A DNA stretch of 64,000 nucleotides from Malurus cyaneus samueli (GCA_009741485.1 CM019218.1:32984387-33048386); one strand, 5' to 3'; positions 51,001 to 59,449 are shown, counted from the stretch's first letter. Numbers and translations: made by a program. Notes: a model not told the origin generated them from the sequence alone.

Positions 51001-54000
51001 TGATGGGAAGACAGAGAGCCGACGGATTCAGCTGCAGATCACAGGTGAATTATCTTCTGCTCGAGACCAGACAGGCAGCTCTGGGTTCCTCATTAAAGGT
51101 TCTTGTCTACAGGCTCAATAAAGTCAGCTGCAGGGGTAGTCTGCTGCCAAGAGGTAATGTGGAGGCAGCAGGGCCTCTTTTGGTGTTGTATCATGATAAA
51201 GCCTGAGCCCTAAAGCACTTCCTCCCCTGCAGTGCCACCCCATAACTGGAGTTGTGACTTGCCTGTGTCTGCCCTGTTTCCAGCACAGTGAGCTTGTCTT
51301 CCTCCCTGAGAGCCATCAGCTGTCTCCTGATCCAAAACATAACTGCTGGTGCATTTATGTTTTGTGTTTTGTCCAAACAGGTCCTGCTGGGTAACAAATG
51401 AGTCCCTGTTCTGAAAAAAAATTCCTTATTTCAGAAACAAAACAAAACAAAAAAAAAAAAGAAAGACTAGTCTCAAAAGGGGCCAGGAAGGCACTCTGTA
51501 ATCCTCAATCTCTGAAGTGTGCTTTGTCACAGCAATGGCACATGGGGCAGAAGGCACTGTGGCCTAAGGGATGTTGCAACGTGTTCACTGACGGAGGAGA
51601 GAAAGGAGTCTGAAATTGCTTGCCTGCAGGTCTGTGACTCTCATTAGTAGACAGTGCAGGTTTACTGCACTAGTCAGCCAGAAAGCAGATGGCTGAAGGG
51701 CCCTTTGGCTCCAGTTCAGCAAGCTCTCCCAAGCTCACAGAAGCCCTATGCAAGAGGTCACAGTAAGAAGTGTCCTTCTATTCACATATGGCATTTTGTT
51801 TTGAATAGAGTACCAGAGCACTGTTGGAGCAGAGGGTGAGAGAGCTCGGGTCCTTCACAAGGCAAATCAGCAGCAGCGAGAGTTGCCCAGAGGCCGGCAG
51901 GTTGTGCAGACAGCCGGCTCCTCCGTGCATCAGCAGCTCACATACAGGTGAGTTCATGTACAGCAACAGTTTGCCCACTGTGCCCAGCTGATGAACCATA
52001 TGGCATCTCTTCATGTAGAAAAGCTGAAGATTGGAAAGGTCCTGGGTCAGCTGTTCCAGGGCACGGTTGGGAAACAGGCAGTACTGAACTGCTGACAACG
52101 GGAACGGGAGAAGATCCCAGTCGCAAGCTGTCTTCTGTCCTCCCCGAGGGTCTCTTGAAAGAAGCACATTCTGAGCGAAGATAGCCAGGGAAGCTGGCAG
52201 CAAAGGAGCTGGATTCAAACAAAAGGAGTATCAGGGCAGCATCCCTAGCTGTTCAAGTTTGTGCAAGGCAGAAGGAGAAACCTTTTCTGAAAAAAAAACC
52301 AAAGCAAATAGGAGCTGCTTAACTAGCACAAAATAGACATATATATATATTGAAAATATCTTCAGTTACTGTACCCTCCACTAATTAACTGTAAAAAATT
52401 TTGTGAACAAACTGGTTTGACCCAAAACTATTTCGTCAAATACTGGCATATTTTGTAGATTCTTGTAGGTTTTTCAGTGCTCCTGGACCCCACAGAAATA
52501 AAAGGGGGCAGATTATTTTTGCCTTAAATGCAGCATATTGGGTTTCCAGATTAAATAGGGCCATGATCTGATCCCTCTCTTTTTTTGAGTTTGCAGCCTA
52601 AAACCCAGCCAATTTGCTGAACTCTGCAGCAATCTCCTTAGCTGCTTCTGCCTAAAAGCAATAATAAGTGATTCATTGAATTAAGAACATTGAATTAAGG
52701 CTCTTTGGTTTTATTTCTTGAGATCAAGAATTCAGGTCATAGAATGGGGGTAGGGGAGATGACGTTATATTTAACTCTGGAAGCATCATGGTTTAGTTCC
52801 CTTCTAAGACAGTGTTCAGCTATAATTCTAAGAGAGCAAAGGCATGAGATGACTTTTGTGAGAGCCTGACCTCGACCTTTCTGCTGCATGAAGTGGGCGC
52901 CCAGCTCCCGGGCCTTGCGTGTAGTCAGGTGATTGCAATAAGCTCTTCACACCCAGAACCACACATTTTCTGTGCCAGATAAGGACCTAGGGGGAAGCTT
53001 GCTCAGTGCCCTGTTTATGACTGTACTGTTTGCCACGTGTTCACGTTAATGCTTCCTCAGCTGTTATCCAGAGGTTTGTTATAAGAACCAGGGTTACTGT
53101 AATGGGTTAAGCTGTCTGCACAGCAGTGCAGCACCAAAGTGTGCTGAACTGGAGCAGGATTTGATAGAAACTGCTCTTTCCTGAACATTGGGAGTGAATG
53201 TTGATAATGGCAAACATCAGAGCTCTGATGGGAATGCAGAGACCTCCCTTTGCTGTTGGAGGCAAAAAATAAGGCTTGTGATTAAAAAAGCTTTGGGCTG
53301 AAGTTCAGATGCTGAGCAAGGAAGTTTCTACATCTTTTGCTGTGCTTGTGATCTTTGCAGGTTGAAAATGGATAAGAGCGAGCCCACAGTAGTGGAGGCC
53401 AATGTTGGGGAGAGAGTCAGACTGCCCTGCACTGTGGAAGCATCACCAGCTCTCACCATTGAGTGGCAGAAGGACGGGCAGCCCCTCTCCTCTCCCAGGT
53501 GAGCTCCCAGGCAGCTCCAACCTTTCATGAGAAGAGCCTCCTCCTCGCCTTTCGTTCCCTGTCTCCTCCCTGAGAGAACAGAGCTGTTGGATATGCAGCG
53601 AGGACCTGTCTGGCTTTATGCTGTCCAGCTTCTTCCATCAGGGCCAGGTTGTACTACTGGCCTGCCCTGTCCTCCCTCCCTCACAGATGGAAGTTTGAGC
53701 ATTGAACCCTTGAGGGAACAGCTGTGACACAGGGTCTACAAGTAAGCCAGCGCTCAAATTTATTCATCTACAAGGTTAGCAGAAAAAGAACACATGGCAA
53801 GCAAATTTGCCAAAAAACAGTTGGTCAGTGAGCAAGGGCAGAAATTGACAGCAGAGAGAGATCAGGGAGTCTGCAGTGAACTTCCACAGCTATTGGTGCG
53901 GCTCTCTCCTCACCCTGCTCCCAGAAATTTGCTCTAGCAGCAAGCTTTTCCAGAGTCTACAGCACTAGTGCTGGGGTTTGAGAACTAAATGTTGCACAAC

Positions 54001-57000
54001 CCATGCAGCATTTGAGCTGGTAAACCTTTGCTCAGTGGTACTGCAAAGTTGTGCACAAGGCTTATATTCATCTCTCTGCCATCTGGGGACCCATCCTGAG
54101 CCCGGCACAGGCTGAGGGACATTCTGGTTTTGTTCCCAGGCACAGGCAGCAGTCAGACGGGGCCCTGGTGATCAGCCGGGTCAGCTCTGAGGACATCGGG
54201 TTCTTTACCTGCATTGCCTCCAATGGACGTGACCGTGACCAGCGCCAGGTCCTGCTCCGACCTCTAGGTACTGGATGGGTGGAAGCACACATGGCACATG
54301 TGCACAGGAGTGGGAAACAGGGAAGGCTGTGCAGGGAAAGGGTGGGTTTCCTCGCTGGCCATGCCTATTTGCATTACACCTAATGTTTAATAGGTATCCT
54401 GAGGACAAGGGAAGAGTGAGTGTTTTTACCCAATGGTCATCTGCATGTGTCCAGTACATCGTGGTGCTCTAGACAGCTGGGAAAAGGGATTGATAACACA
54501 GTAAGAGTGACTCTCAGGGACTTGTTTCTGGGACACTGGTGTGGAATGAGTGTAAGAGCAACAGAAACTAAGGAGATGGTTCTTCTGTACATGTGACATG
54601 TATGTGTCCAGCTGGAGGAAAAAGCTCTTGGAGGCCTCCGCTACTTGTCCTTTCTCGGGCCAAAGTCCTAGGAAGTCCACATTCCCCCTAGCAGCAACGG
54701 CACAGCCTCAAATGTGCTGTTTCAAGGCCCAGGGGCTTGTAGCTCATCATGGAATGTGCTGGACTTTTCCCATGAGGGAATGCTCCTACAACAGGGGGAG
54801 CATGACATTGTCTCCCTGCTAGTGTTGATTTCCCTTCTGGTCTAGGAGAGCTGAGAATCACTGGTCTTCTGCCAAGCATCACAGTACCTGAGGGAGGGAC
54901 TGCTCAGCTTCATTGTACAGTGACTGGCAACAATGTGAATATAAGGTGGTCAAGGTGAGCAAAAATTAGATGGAACTTCCCTCTCCTTATCTTCCCAAAC
55001 CTCATTATTTACCCTCTAAATACTAATGGAGAGTGCCTGCCAGGTGTGGCAGAGACCACAGTTAACAGCCCCAACTAGTATTACCTACCCTTCATTAAAA
55101 CACCTTGGATGTTACCTAAAAATCCCGGGCAAGATACCTATGGGGTGTGGGGGTCATCAAGTTCATGTTCCAGCCAAATAAAGAGGAAAGCAGATGTTAA
55201 ACTAAAATTTTGTGGAGTTCAGAAGGGTTCTGTGCTGGAAAACTAGCATCATGAAAATAACAAGAACTAAAATGAGTAATCAGAGGAAAATCTTTTAGTT
55301 GCTTTTTAAAAACCCTTTCTGTCTAATCCTGACAGACATTTTAAGCCCTCTTCTCTCAGTTTCCTGCTGCAACAGTTCTCTCTGTGTACTGTCAAGTGGG
55401 AGCAAAGGAGATTTAGAAGCATTTTAAAGGGAAAAGCTGTGTCCTTTTATCTTGATAGTTTACTGGGAAACTGAATTTGTGTGTTTGGTGAGGGTTGTTT
55501 TTCCTGTTTGAAAATAATCAGTTCTGCTTTAGAGCCTTCTTATAAACTATCCTAAGAGAGGGACTGGTAAGTGTTGAAATTCCTGTACTCCCAGGGTTAG
55601 GACTGAAGTGGCCCATTTCACACATTTCTCCTTATGGAAGAAAAGAAAGCTTTTCTTCCATGCATAAGTTTGGTTCTTGAGCTAACAAAATGATGCATGT
55701 TTCAGAGTTCATTCCAACTGTGAAAGTTCATTCCTTTTCAGTGAAACAAATTTCATTTTGTTGGTAACCAGGAGTTCATAATTCAGGCAGTTTTCCTGCT
55801 GGACACAGATTATCCCAGGAGGAACTGAAGAGACACAATCTTGCTGGTTTATTAAACAAACTTTTAAAGGGAGAGGAAAGAGGGCACATTGTTCACTACC
55901 CCATATGCTCATCAAGCAATATGTGCTATCAATGCCAGCCAAACAAGTACTGCCAGACCACAACCTGGAGAAAGGGAAAGGCACACTGGATTTTCTCTTA
56001 GCTCCTCAAACCTCAAGAATGTGTGCTAGTGGAAAGGGCAGTGTCTTTGCACAGAGCACACAGACACAGCTACCTCCCACGCAGGCATTGGGCAAGGGAT
56101 GCACGCTCAGGCTTATGTTTCCCGCCAGTTGTAGGGCCAGGTTGTGTTTTCTGCTTGCTGTATTTGTTAAAATTCATGCCTTTCACAGAGCATCCTTTTC
56201 CAAAGAGCACAGGGAGTTTCTTTAGCTCCCATGGGTGGCAATAGTGAAACAAAATGTTTTTCACCACAGGAATGGAGTCCCCATGCGGGGGGACGGCCAC
56301 CACATCCACCTGTCCCAGGATGGAAGCCTGACTATAAGCAACGTCCAAGAGGCTGACGAGGGATCCTACACATGCAGTGCCTACAGCACCAGCAGCTCTG
56401 TCAGTGCCAGCTCGGAGGTGAAGGTGCTGAGGAGCAGGCCTAGCAGTGAGTACAGCCCGGCCTTCCTGCTTCTCCTGGCACAGTGCCCAGCCCTTGGCTG
56501 CTACTGCACCCATTGTGTGCATCAGTCCAGCACTGACCTTGGGCTATGGGGAGCAGCAGGAGCCCTGCCTTCCATGGACAGAAAGGCAGGATGCTGGAAA
56601 CACCCCCTGACCAGGGCACTGGGAGCCTAATTAACTTCCTGAGGCCAAAAAGCTATAGTTGGTTGACCAAATAGTTGGTTGCATTTTTTGTAGTTGGACT
56701 TTGGACACCATCCAGTTGTCCTTACATAGAGGGTAGGTAAGAGTGGTCTCTCCTCTCCCTGAAAATTGCATTCCCCTCCTGTATCTCACCAAAGATGTCC
56801 ATTCATCTTGAATCTCATCATCTCCTTCTTGATGCTGGACTAAATTTAGATCTGGTGGGTTGGAGGAAGTGGGAACGTGCTGTCTCTTTTGCAAGGGAAT
56901 AGTAATCCAAGGACAAATTTACAGCTGGTTTACCTTTTGCTTGGCTGCAGCTAATGTGAGTCATGCTACAGACCTGAGCAGAGAGTGTGTGGACCAGCCC

Positions 57001-57126
57001 CACCTTGCCAACTGTGACCTGATCCTGCAAGCCCAGCTGTGTGCTAACGAGTATTATTCCAGCTTCTGCTGTGCCAGCTGCGCCCGCTACCGCCCGCAGG
57101 GCAGCGCCCCGCACCCCCGCGGGTGA
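21025..57126 (+). CDS. PAPLN: Papilin, complete coding region in 26 exons
   Basis: Papilin is a secreted proteoglycan-like glycoprotein of basement membranes and extracellular matrix, related to the non-catalytic part of ADAMTS proteases. Joining 26 exons at GT-AG junctions gives one uninterrupted 4,035-nt frame (1,344 residues; human papilin is slightly shorter). Domains by residue: signal peptide 1-19; TSP1-1 about 27-80; ADAMTS cysteine-rich and spacer about 81-305; TSP1-2 308-362; TSP1-3 367-423; TSP1-4 424-482; TSP1-5 487-543; linker; three CC-x-D modules 643-660, 671-688 and 728-745; Kunitz 757-807; Ser/Gln/Arg-rich linker 808-970; three Ig domains about 975-1056, 1105-1190 and 1193-1280; PLAC 1299-1330. 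Exon phases match across every junction. The start codon at 21025 begins a hydrophobic signal sequence. Residue-level similarity to mammalian papilin (for example [17 protein letters not shown] and [13 protein letters not shown]) is decisive. The exon 14 donor (GTTGGG) and exon 13 acceptor (CCCAAG) are the least canonical sites. Confidence 0.97.
24323..24338 (+). repeat. 16-A homopolymer
   Basis: A run of 16 A in PAPLN intron 1 with no retroelement body recognised upstream. Confidence 0.9.
24501..24531. repeat. AT-only inverted repeat
   Basis: ATTTATTAAT at 24501-24510 is followed by its reverse complement ATTAATAAAT at 24522-24531. It is made only of A and T, so chance is likely. Confidence 0.7.
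24616..24641. repeat. Perfect 12-base inverted repeat with 2-base centre
   Basis: AGTATAAGTGAT (24616-24627) and its exact reverse complement ATCACTTATACT (24630-24641) flank GT. The pair could extrude as a cruciform or be the core of a dead short inverted-repeat transposon. No terminal repeats or target duplications were seen around it. Confidence 0.85.
24915..25500 (-). mobile_element. Ancient LINE relic (CR1/L3-like reverse transcriptase), antisense
   Basis: Read on the - strand, 24915-25196 gives a peptide whose order of motifs resembles the CR1/L3 RT segment. A PVSLTS-like stretch (HSQSVKLTS) is followed by KLIEVI, then a short HL..H..H-like region, a decayed QHGF.KG.SCLTNL stretch, and a TR motif. 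Sequence up to about 25500 continues upstream in the same orientation with decayed similarity. The bulk is too diverged for a clean frame. This is recognition from pattern alone, and family assignment would need a repeat-library search. Boundaries are approximate. Confidence 0.5.
26415..26459 (+). repeat. Short tandem duplication, 21-base perfect copies
   Basis: GTCATGCAGAGCTTAGCTGTA occurs at 26415-26435 and again at 26439-26459, a 24-base period with three intervening bases. The copies are identical, which suggests a recent slippage or duplication event in PAPLN intron 1. Confidence 0.9.
31206..31321 (+). CDS. PAPLN: PAPLN exon 2: N-terminus of mature protein and first half of TSP1-1
   Basis: Phase 0 in, phase 2 out (AG|GTGAGG). 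It starts with a basic segment containing RLKR, a furin-type site, then the first thrombospondin type 1 repeat: a Trp ladder ([11 protein letters not shown]) followed by CSRSCGGG. A run of T follows soon after the donor (about 31337-31354); U-rich sequence just after a donor can promote exon recognition. Confidence 0.95.
31322..32691 (+). other. PAPLN: PAPLN intron 2 with poly-T and poly-G tracts
   Basis: The intron holds a T-run at about 31337-31354 and a G-rich stretch at 31901-31937 that includes 13 consecutive G at 31914-31926 and could form a G-quadruplex in the nascent RNA. No exon or mobile element was recognised. Confidence 0.85.
31901..31937 (+). repeat. Poly-G / G-quadruplex-prone tract in PAPLN intron 2
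   Basis: G6-C-G4-AA-G13 followed by further short G-runs. It meets the usual four-tract pattern for a G-quadruplex on the transcribed RNA strand. The 13-G homopolymer is also a sequencing-error hotspot. Confidence 0.85.
32692..32752 (+). CDS. PAPLN: PAPLN exon 3: end of TSP1-1
   Basis: 61 nt between TTTCAG and CAG|GTATAA, phase 2 in and 0 out. It encodes [20 protein letters not shown], with the conserved SCVGP.R..R.C end of the first TSP1 repeat. Confidence 0.95.
33057..33159 (+). CDS. PAPLN: PAPLN exon 4: start of ADAMTS cysteine-rich region
   Basis: 103 nt from AAACAG to GAG|GTAATG, phase 0 in and 1 out. It contains the family signature [18 protein letters not shown] followed by YKWLPYYG, typical of the cysteine-rich module of ADAMTS and ADAMTS-like proteins. 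Intron 3 (32753-33056) precedes it and intron 4 (33160-34017) follows; neither shows other features. Confidence 0.96.
34018..34148 (+). CDS. PAPLN: PAPLN exon 5: cysteine-rich region
   Basis: 131 nt from TGCCAG to CAG|GTTTGT, phase 1 in and 0 out. It encodes [18 protein letters not shown] and then the [14 protein letters not shown] segment. All cysteines of the ADAMTS cysteine-rich fold are retained. The active metalloprotease domain of true ADAMTS enzymes is absent from the gene, so the product is non-catalytic. Confidence 0.96.
34474..34597 (+). CDS. PAPLN: PAPLN exon 6: cysteine-rich region to spacer
   Basis: 124 nt from GACAG to AAAG|GTACAG, phase 0 in and 1 out. It carries [20 protein letters not shown] and GDGSTC, the conserved end of the cysteine-rich module, then the GTFD start of the spacer. 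Intron 5 (34149-34473) and intron 6 (34598-35306) flank it with nothing recognised inside. Confidence 0.96.
35307..35387 (+). CDS. PAPLN: PAPLN exon 7: spacer
   Basis: 81 nt from TTTCAG to CTAG|GTAAGA, phase 1 to 1. It encodes [19 protein letters not shown] and SRNFL, beta strands of the ADAMTS spacer domain. This segment mediates matrix binding in the family. Confidence 0.96.
   Translation, partial: VTIKSLLSLWEPQAFKLRRLSPAGTS
36397..36569 (+). CDS. PAPLN: PAPLN exon 8: spacer
   Basis: 173 nt from GTCCAG to GAG|GTGAGC, phase 1 in and 0 out. It includes [12 protein letters not shown] and [14 protein letters not shown], conserved spacer strands. Intron 7 (35388-36396) precedes it; an open frame in that intron on the - strand is not coding. 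Confidence 0.96.
37146..37269 (+). CDS. PAPLN: PAPLN exon 9: end of spacer and start of TSP1-2
   Basis: 124 nt from TCACAG to GGAG|GTAAGA, phase 0 in and 1 out. It starts [14 protein letters not shown], the last spacer strands, then the second thrombospondin repeat with W..S.WS.CS..CGGG. Introns 8 (36570-37145) and 9 (37270-38287) are otherwise featureless. Confidence 0.96.
38288..38414 (+). CDS. PAPLN: PAPLN exon 10: end of TSP1-2
   Basis: 127 nt from CTCCAG to AAAAG|GTATGA, phase 1 in and 2 out. It encodes [20 protein letters not shown] and the [10 protein letters not shown] end of the second TSP1 repeat. Confidence 0.96.
38415..41155 (+). other. PAPLN: PAPLN intron 10
   Basis: A 2.7-kb intron ending in TGACCTGCAG. 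Short open frames on both strands are unsupported, and no mobile element or RNA gene was recognised. Confidence 0.85.
41156..41363 (+). CDS. PAPLN: PAPLN exon 11: TSP1-3 and start of TSP1-4
   Basis: 208 nt from TGCAG to GAG|GTCAGT, phase 2 in and 0 out. It begins [20 protein letters not shown], the third TSP1 repeat, closes it with CNVRQC, and opens the fourth with WSTGPWSE. The open frame continues into the intron, but the conserved ECS junction places the donor at 41364. Confidence 0.96.
41364..43070 (+). other. PAPLN: PAPLN intron 11
   Basis: A 1.7-kb intron from GTCAGT to CTTTCTGCAG. No further exon or element was recognised. Confidence 0.85.
43071..43247 (+). CDS. PAPLN: PAPLN exon 12: TSP1-4 and start of TSP1-5
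   Basis: 177 nt from TCTGCAG to CTG|GTGAGC, phase 0 to 0. It carries [16 protein letters not shown], the core of the fourth TSP1 repeat, and ends WHVGDWGL, the opening Trp motif of the fifth. Confidence 0.96.
43248..44543 (+). other. PAPLN: PAPLN intron 12
   Basis: A 1.3-kb intron with the acceptor TCTCTGTGCCCAAG. A near repeat of TTACAGGCTGRGTGT occurs at about 44302 and 44334; nothing else was recognised. Confidence 0.8.
44544..44700 (+). CDS. PAPLN: PAPLN exon 13: TSP1-5
   Basis: 157 nt, phase 0 in and 1 out (C|GTGAGT). It encodes [20 protein letters not shown] and ends NTQPCYLPQ, the end of the fifth thrombospondin repeat. The acceptor ends AAG, not CAG; it is fixed by the conserved GL-CSKSC junction. 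Confidence 0.93.
45333..45419 (+). CDS. PAPLN: PAPLN exon 14: linker after TSP1 repeats
   Basis: 87 nt from TTTGCAG, phase 1 to 1. It encodes [17 protein letters not shown], of which VPSMQD is conserved in papilin, then a variable linker. The donor used here is G|GTTGGG, a weak site; it is chosen because it keeps phase with exon 15. Confidence 0.8.
45942..46221 (+). CDS. PAPLN: PAPLN exon 15: linker and first CC-x-D module
   Basis: 280 nt from TCCCCAG to ACAG|GTAGCT, phase 1 in and 2 out. It has a variable, polar linker (residues 576-635), then [20 protein letters not shown], the first of three short cysteine modules of the papilin linker. Intron 14 (45420-45941) lies upstream. Confidence 0.9.
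46344..46461 (+). CDS. PAPLN: PAPLN exon 16: second CC-x-D module
   Basis: 118 nt from CTGCAG to GCA|GTAAGT, phase 2 in and 0 out. It starts [14 protein letters not shown], the second module with the same cysteine spacing as the first, then a His/Asn/Thr-rich linker. Intron 15, only 122 bases, separates exons 15 and 16. Confidence 0.9.
47139..47268 (+). CDS. PAPLN: PAPLN exon 17: third CC-x-D module
   Basis: 130 nt, phase 0 in and 1 out (C|GTAAGT). The acceptor is TGTCTCGAAG. After a Gln-rich lead it encodes [20 protein letters not shown] and GEGC, the third module. The acceptor is the only AG that gives phase 0 after a pyrimidine tract; a few residues of uncertainty remain. Confidence 0.88.
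47959..48610 (+). CDS. PAPLN: PAPLN exon 18: Kunitz domain and long linker
   Basis: 652 nt from TTTGGTAG to CACAG|GTGATG, phase 1 in and 2 out; the largest exon. Residues 757-807 form a Kunitz/BPTI domain with all six cysteines at the standard spacing (9, 16, 8, 13, 4) and the F.YGGC.GN.NNF core. The P1 position after the second cysteine is Thr, and NWT follows at once. The remaining 160 residues are rich in Ser, Gln and Arg with no cysteine, probably a disordered spacer before the Ig domains. Confidence 0.95.
48611..49384 (+). other. PAPLN: PAPLN intron 18
   Basis: No element recognised. It ends CTCTTTCAG before the first Ig exon. Confidence 0.8.
49385..49522 (+). CDS. PAPLN: PAPLN exon 19: first half of Ig domain 1
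   Basis: 138 nt, phase 2 to 2, GACAG|GTGAGC. It encodes [16 protein letters not shown] and [11 protein letters not shown]: the B-strand Cys and C-strand Trp of an I-set immunoglobulin fold. Each papilin Ig domain is split over two exons. Confidence 0.95.
49601..50165 (+). mobile_element. Avian endogenous-retrovirus LTR (solo, in PAPLN intron 19)
   Basis: This block of about 565 bases starts TGACATGGTTTCACCCCAGC and ends in GGCACA, so it has TG...CA ends. Its internal blocks (GGGATGGGGGAGAGAATC, AAGGAATTAATTTACCACTT, CAGCACAAATCCAAAACA, CTACTATGAAGAAAATTAAC) match my memory of an LTR type common in neoavian genomes. No gag, pol or env sequence adjoins it, so it appears to be a solo LTR left by recombination. 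Strand is tentative. No target-site duplication could be seen; the 3' flank runs into a poly-A stretch and an assembly gap. It contains no gene. Confidence 0.8.
50179..50193. other. Assembly gap of 15 N in a poly-A tract
   Basis: Fifteen N are flanked by A-runs on both sides, immediately 3' of the LTR. The true length of the homopolymer, and any inserted sequence, is unknown. Confidence 0.99.
50920..51044 (+). CDS. PAPLN: PAPLN exon 20: second half of Ig domain 1
   Basis: 125 nt from TTGCAG to ACAG|GTGAAT, phase 2 in and 1 out. It contains [18 protein letters not shown], the D..TY.C motif of the F strand, and ends in QLQIT. Confidence 0.95.
51045..51808 (+). other. PAPLN: PAPLN intron 20
   Basis: It carries an A-rich stretch at 51437-51465 (CAAAA repeats then an A-run). 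It ends TTTTGAATAG before the linker exon. Confidence 0.8.
51809..51947 (+). CDS. PAPLN: PAPLN exon 21: linker between Ig domains 1 and 2
   Basis: 139 nt from TGAATAG to TACAG|GTGAGT, phase 1 in and 2 out. It encodes a Gln/Arg/Glu-rich segment without cysteines ([13 protein letters not shown]), matching in place and phase the variable linker of mammalian papilin. Sequence conservation is low, so the call rests on frame, splice sites and position. Confidence 0.8.
51948..53360 (+). other. PAPLN: PAPLN intron 21
   Basis: It has an (AT)6 run at 52339-52350; otherwise nothing was recognised. Confidence 0.8.
52339..52350 (+). repeat. (AT)6 microsatellite in PAPLN intron 21
   Basis: Six AT units. 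Minor simple repeat. Confidence 0.85.
53361..53498 (+). CDS. PAPLN: PAPLN exon 22: first half of Ig domain 2
   Basis: 138 nt from CTTTGCAG to CCCAG|GTGAGC, phase 2 to 2. It encodes [17 protein letters not shown] and [13 protein letters not shown], the B-strand Cys and C-strand Trp. Confidence 0.95.
54140..54267 (+). CDS. PAPLN: PAPLN exon 23: second half of Ig domain 2
   Basis: 128 nt from TTCCCAG to CTAG|GTACTG, phase 2 in and 1 out. It carries [18 protein letters not shown] and [10 protein letters not shown], both closely like mammalian papilin. Introns 22 (53499-54139) and 23 (54268-54845) flank it without other features. Confidence 0.95.
54846..54954 (+). CDS. PAPLN: PAPLN exon 24: first half of Ig domain 3
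   Basis: 109 nt from GGTCTAG to TCAAG|GTGAGC, phase 1 in and 2 out. It encodes [20 protein letters not shown], the B-strand HC, and NVNIRWSR. Confidence 0.95.
54955..56269 (+). other. PAPLN: PAPLN intron 24
   Basis: A 1.3-kb intron with no element recognised. It ends TTTTTCACCACAG. Confidence 0.8.
56270..56445 (+). CDS. PAPLN: PAPLN exon 25: second half of Ig domain 3
   Basis: 176 nt, phase 2 in and 1 out (AGCA|GTGAGT). It encodes [20 protein letters not shown] followed by [11 protein letters not shown], the F-strand motif, then a Ser-rich stretch and SSEVKVL, the G strand. Confidence 0.95.
56951..57126 (+). CDS. PAPLN: PAPLN exon 26: PLAC domain and stop
   Basis: 176 nt from GGCTGCAG to TGA at 57124-57126, phase 1 in. 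Residues 1299-1330 form the PLAC domain (protease and lacunin) with six cysteines: [18 protein letters not shown], then FCCASC. A short basic/proline tail from a CpG-rich stretch ends the protein. Confidence 0.96.
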
Positions 57127-58032
57127 CAGCCACGGCCACAGTGACCGGGGACAAGACGTCTCAGCTCTGTTCTTTTACTGCATGGGACTGTTCAAGGAAC
57201 TCTGCCCTGCTGGAAAGCTCAAGAGGGTGAAATGAAGAGTGTATAGTGGGTGTAAATGTTCAAAGGTGGGAGACCCACCCACCCTCAGGTTTATTGTAAA
57301 CTCCTTTTCCCTGCTGTGTGCCTTGCTGTACCTAATCCATCTCTTAAAGGTAGTTGCTGTCATTCACAGATCCAGATGGTGCTAGGAATGTAAGGATGAT
57401 GTGACTAGAGAGGGCAGATGACCAGCGTGAAAGAGGGAGAGATCAATTCTTTATACAAGCCAAGAGAGAGAAGTGCTCTTAAAAATAATCTCTGAAGTGT
57501 TTGAAGATGGGTCTGAACCATTTCAGCCAAAGTCCTAGTGATGATGAACATTTGTTCCTTCAATGAGCATTGTTGAACAAGAGCTCCTGGGGAGCACATT
57601 TCCATCTAAATGCAAAGGACTCTGGCCACAAGAAACAGCTTGATGCATATAAAATTCGCGTTCAGGTCCTATGAGATTACTGGCTCTAGGGATGCAGCTG
57701 TAATGTCATGTGTTACTCTAGCTGTTTTATTCCAGTAGACCTTAGACAAATTGCTAGTATGGTCAGTTTGGTTTCTACTTGACTGCAATCAGCTTCAGCG
57801 TGAAATGCAGAAGCAATGCTTCACACAAAGCTTAAGACAAAATAGAAAACGACTTCTTACCCTTTCTGAATGTTAGGGGTACTTTAAATGAATATACCAA
57901 CACTGTTACCTGTTCTGAGAATGCTACAATTTAAATAGCACTCATTCCAGGAAGGCTCAGGAGGTAATTTGTTTGCCTAGCCAGAACTGTGCTGTTCTGA
58001 TGTTGTGCTGAGTTTGGGCAGGGACTAATAAT

Positions 58033-58052
58033 ACACACATAAATATGTGTGT
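58033..58052. repeat. Inverted repeat, 9-base arms
   Basis: ACACACATA at 58033-58041 and its reverse complement TATGTGTGT at 58044-58052 flank AA. It lies 0.9 kb past the PAPLN stop. Alternating purine-pyrimidine sequence of this kind is often just a small microsatellite. Confidence 0.75.
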
Positions 58053-58560
58053 AGGGGAATTTGACTTGCCACAGTAAACCCCCCAAGGATCTGCTCTAGT
58101 CTCACTTAAACCCACGAAAGCCTAGCTCTGCATGCTGCTGCTATGAGCTAACAAATTAGGCCTGCCATATGCAGAGCAGCTGTAGCTGAAAAGCATCCTC
58201 CATTTCAAGACCAACATGGAGTGGCAGCAAGTGTGCATCTGCGGCTCTGAAAATCTCCAGCGTTAGGGGTGGGGAGATTATATCATATCGTGTTAAACCA
58301 GGAAAGACCTTTGGGTATCTTCAGTATCTCAAAATGGAATTACTTCTGAGCAAAAGCATTCATTTGCAGCCTCTACACTATTGTTCTACCCTAGCATCAA
58401 CCCTGACAGTCCCCTTCCTCCTCATTTTAAACTATCTACTGAGACTTGGATGGATTGATCATAATTATTAGCACCATTACCCATGTATTATTTGCATAGA
58501 TATAGCTATAAACTAGTAGACTGATGTGTAGATGTTGATGGTGATTGGGCGGATGGAGGA

Positions 58561-58612
58561 TTTTTTTTTTTGTTTGTTTTTTTGTTTTTTTTGTTTTCTG
58601 CTTTTGTTATTT
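58561..58612. repeat. T-rich low-complexity tract
   Basis: About 50 bases of T-runs broken by single G, beginning with 11 T. It could be the remnant of a poly-A tail on the - strand, but no retroelement body was recognised next to it. Confidence 0.8.
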
Positions 58613-59449
58613 TAGGGCTTCTAAGAAATGCAGCTAATTCAGGACGGTGCTCACACCACTCTCCTCTCCTTCAGTCCTGACTCAGGACCCATCAGGGCAG
58701 CAGCAACCCCTGTAAATGTGCACATCCGCAGGGTTGACAGCCTAGAGCTGTTTTGTACTCTAAACCCCGTAAATCAGTTCACATGGACCTAAAAATAAGA
58801 ATTACTGACCTAATGACTGCACTTTCCTCAGCACAGGTATGGTTCAGGACTGGACACAATACTTTACCATGTGAACAAACGGAGAAGCCTAGAAGCAATC
58901 CAGTACAGGAGCGAGAGTGACATTGACACCCAAGCTGTTTGGGGCTGGGTCCTTCTGTGGTCTGATAGATTCTGGTTGTTAGGAAAGACAAAAATATTTT
59001 GCAGTTAAGACCCTTTAATTCGATTAGGGAAAATTTCCTCTGCTGGAATGCAGAACAGGCATTACAGTATAAGGTTTGAAGTGGAAATCATTGGATATTA
59101 GCAAACAACAAGACGGTCCTGAAAACTTCCACTTGCATTTGTACGTATTTTTGCATTTAACATCTCAGACCAGCACCTTTTCTTCTCTGTGTGCATGCAT
59201 GGGGTATTTTAGCATTTTAGTTTATAATACATTTTTTGCCTTTGGAGACCAGGGACTTATCTGAGACTCTGTAATTCCAGTCATATTGAAGCTCTCTCCA
59301 TTCATGTATGACAGCGAGAGGTAGTCAAGGTCCTGCCCCGCTCAGGAGCATGGTTAGAAGTTGCTTGAGGATGTATCAGACCCTTTTGCCCCAGAGTAAG
59401 TAGCCAGTTCTCTAAAATCCCCTTCTACTATGTCAGAGGCTTTATTTTT

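Noticed and set aside
58033..58052. ACACACATA/TATGTGTGT hairpin as a PAPLN terminator
   Set aside because: Eukaryotic Pol II genes do not terminate at simple hairpins, and no poly(A) signal is nearby.
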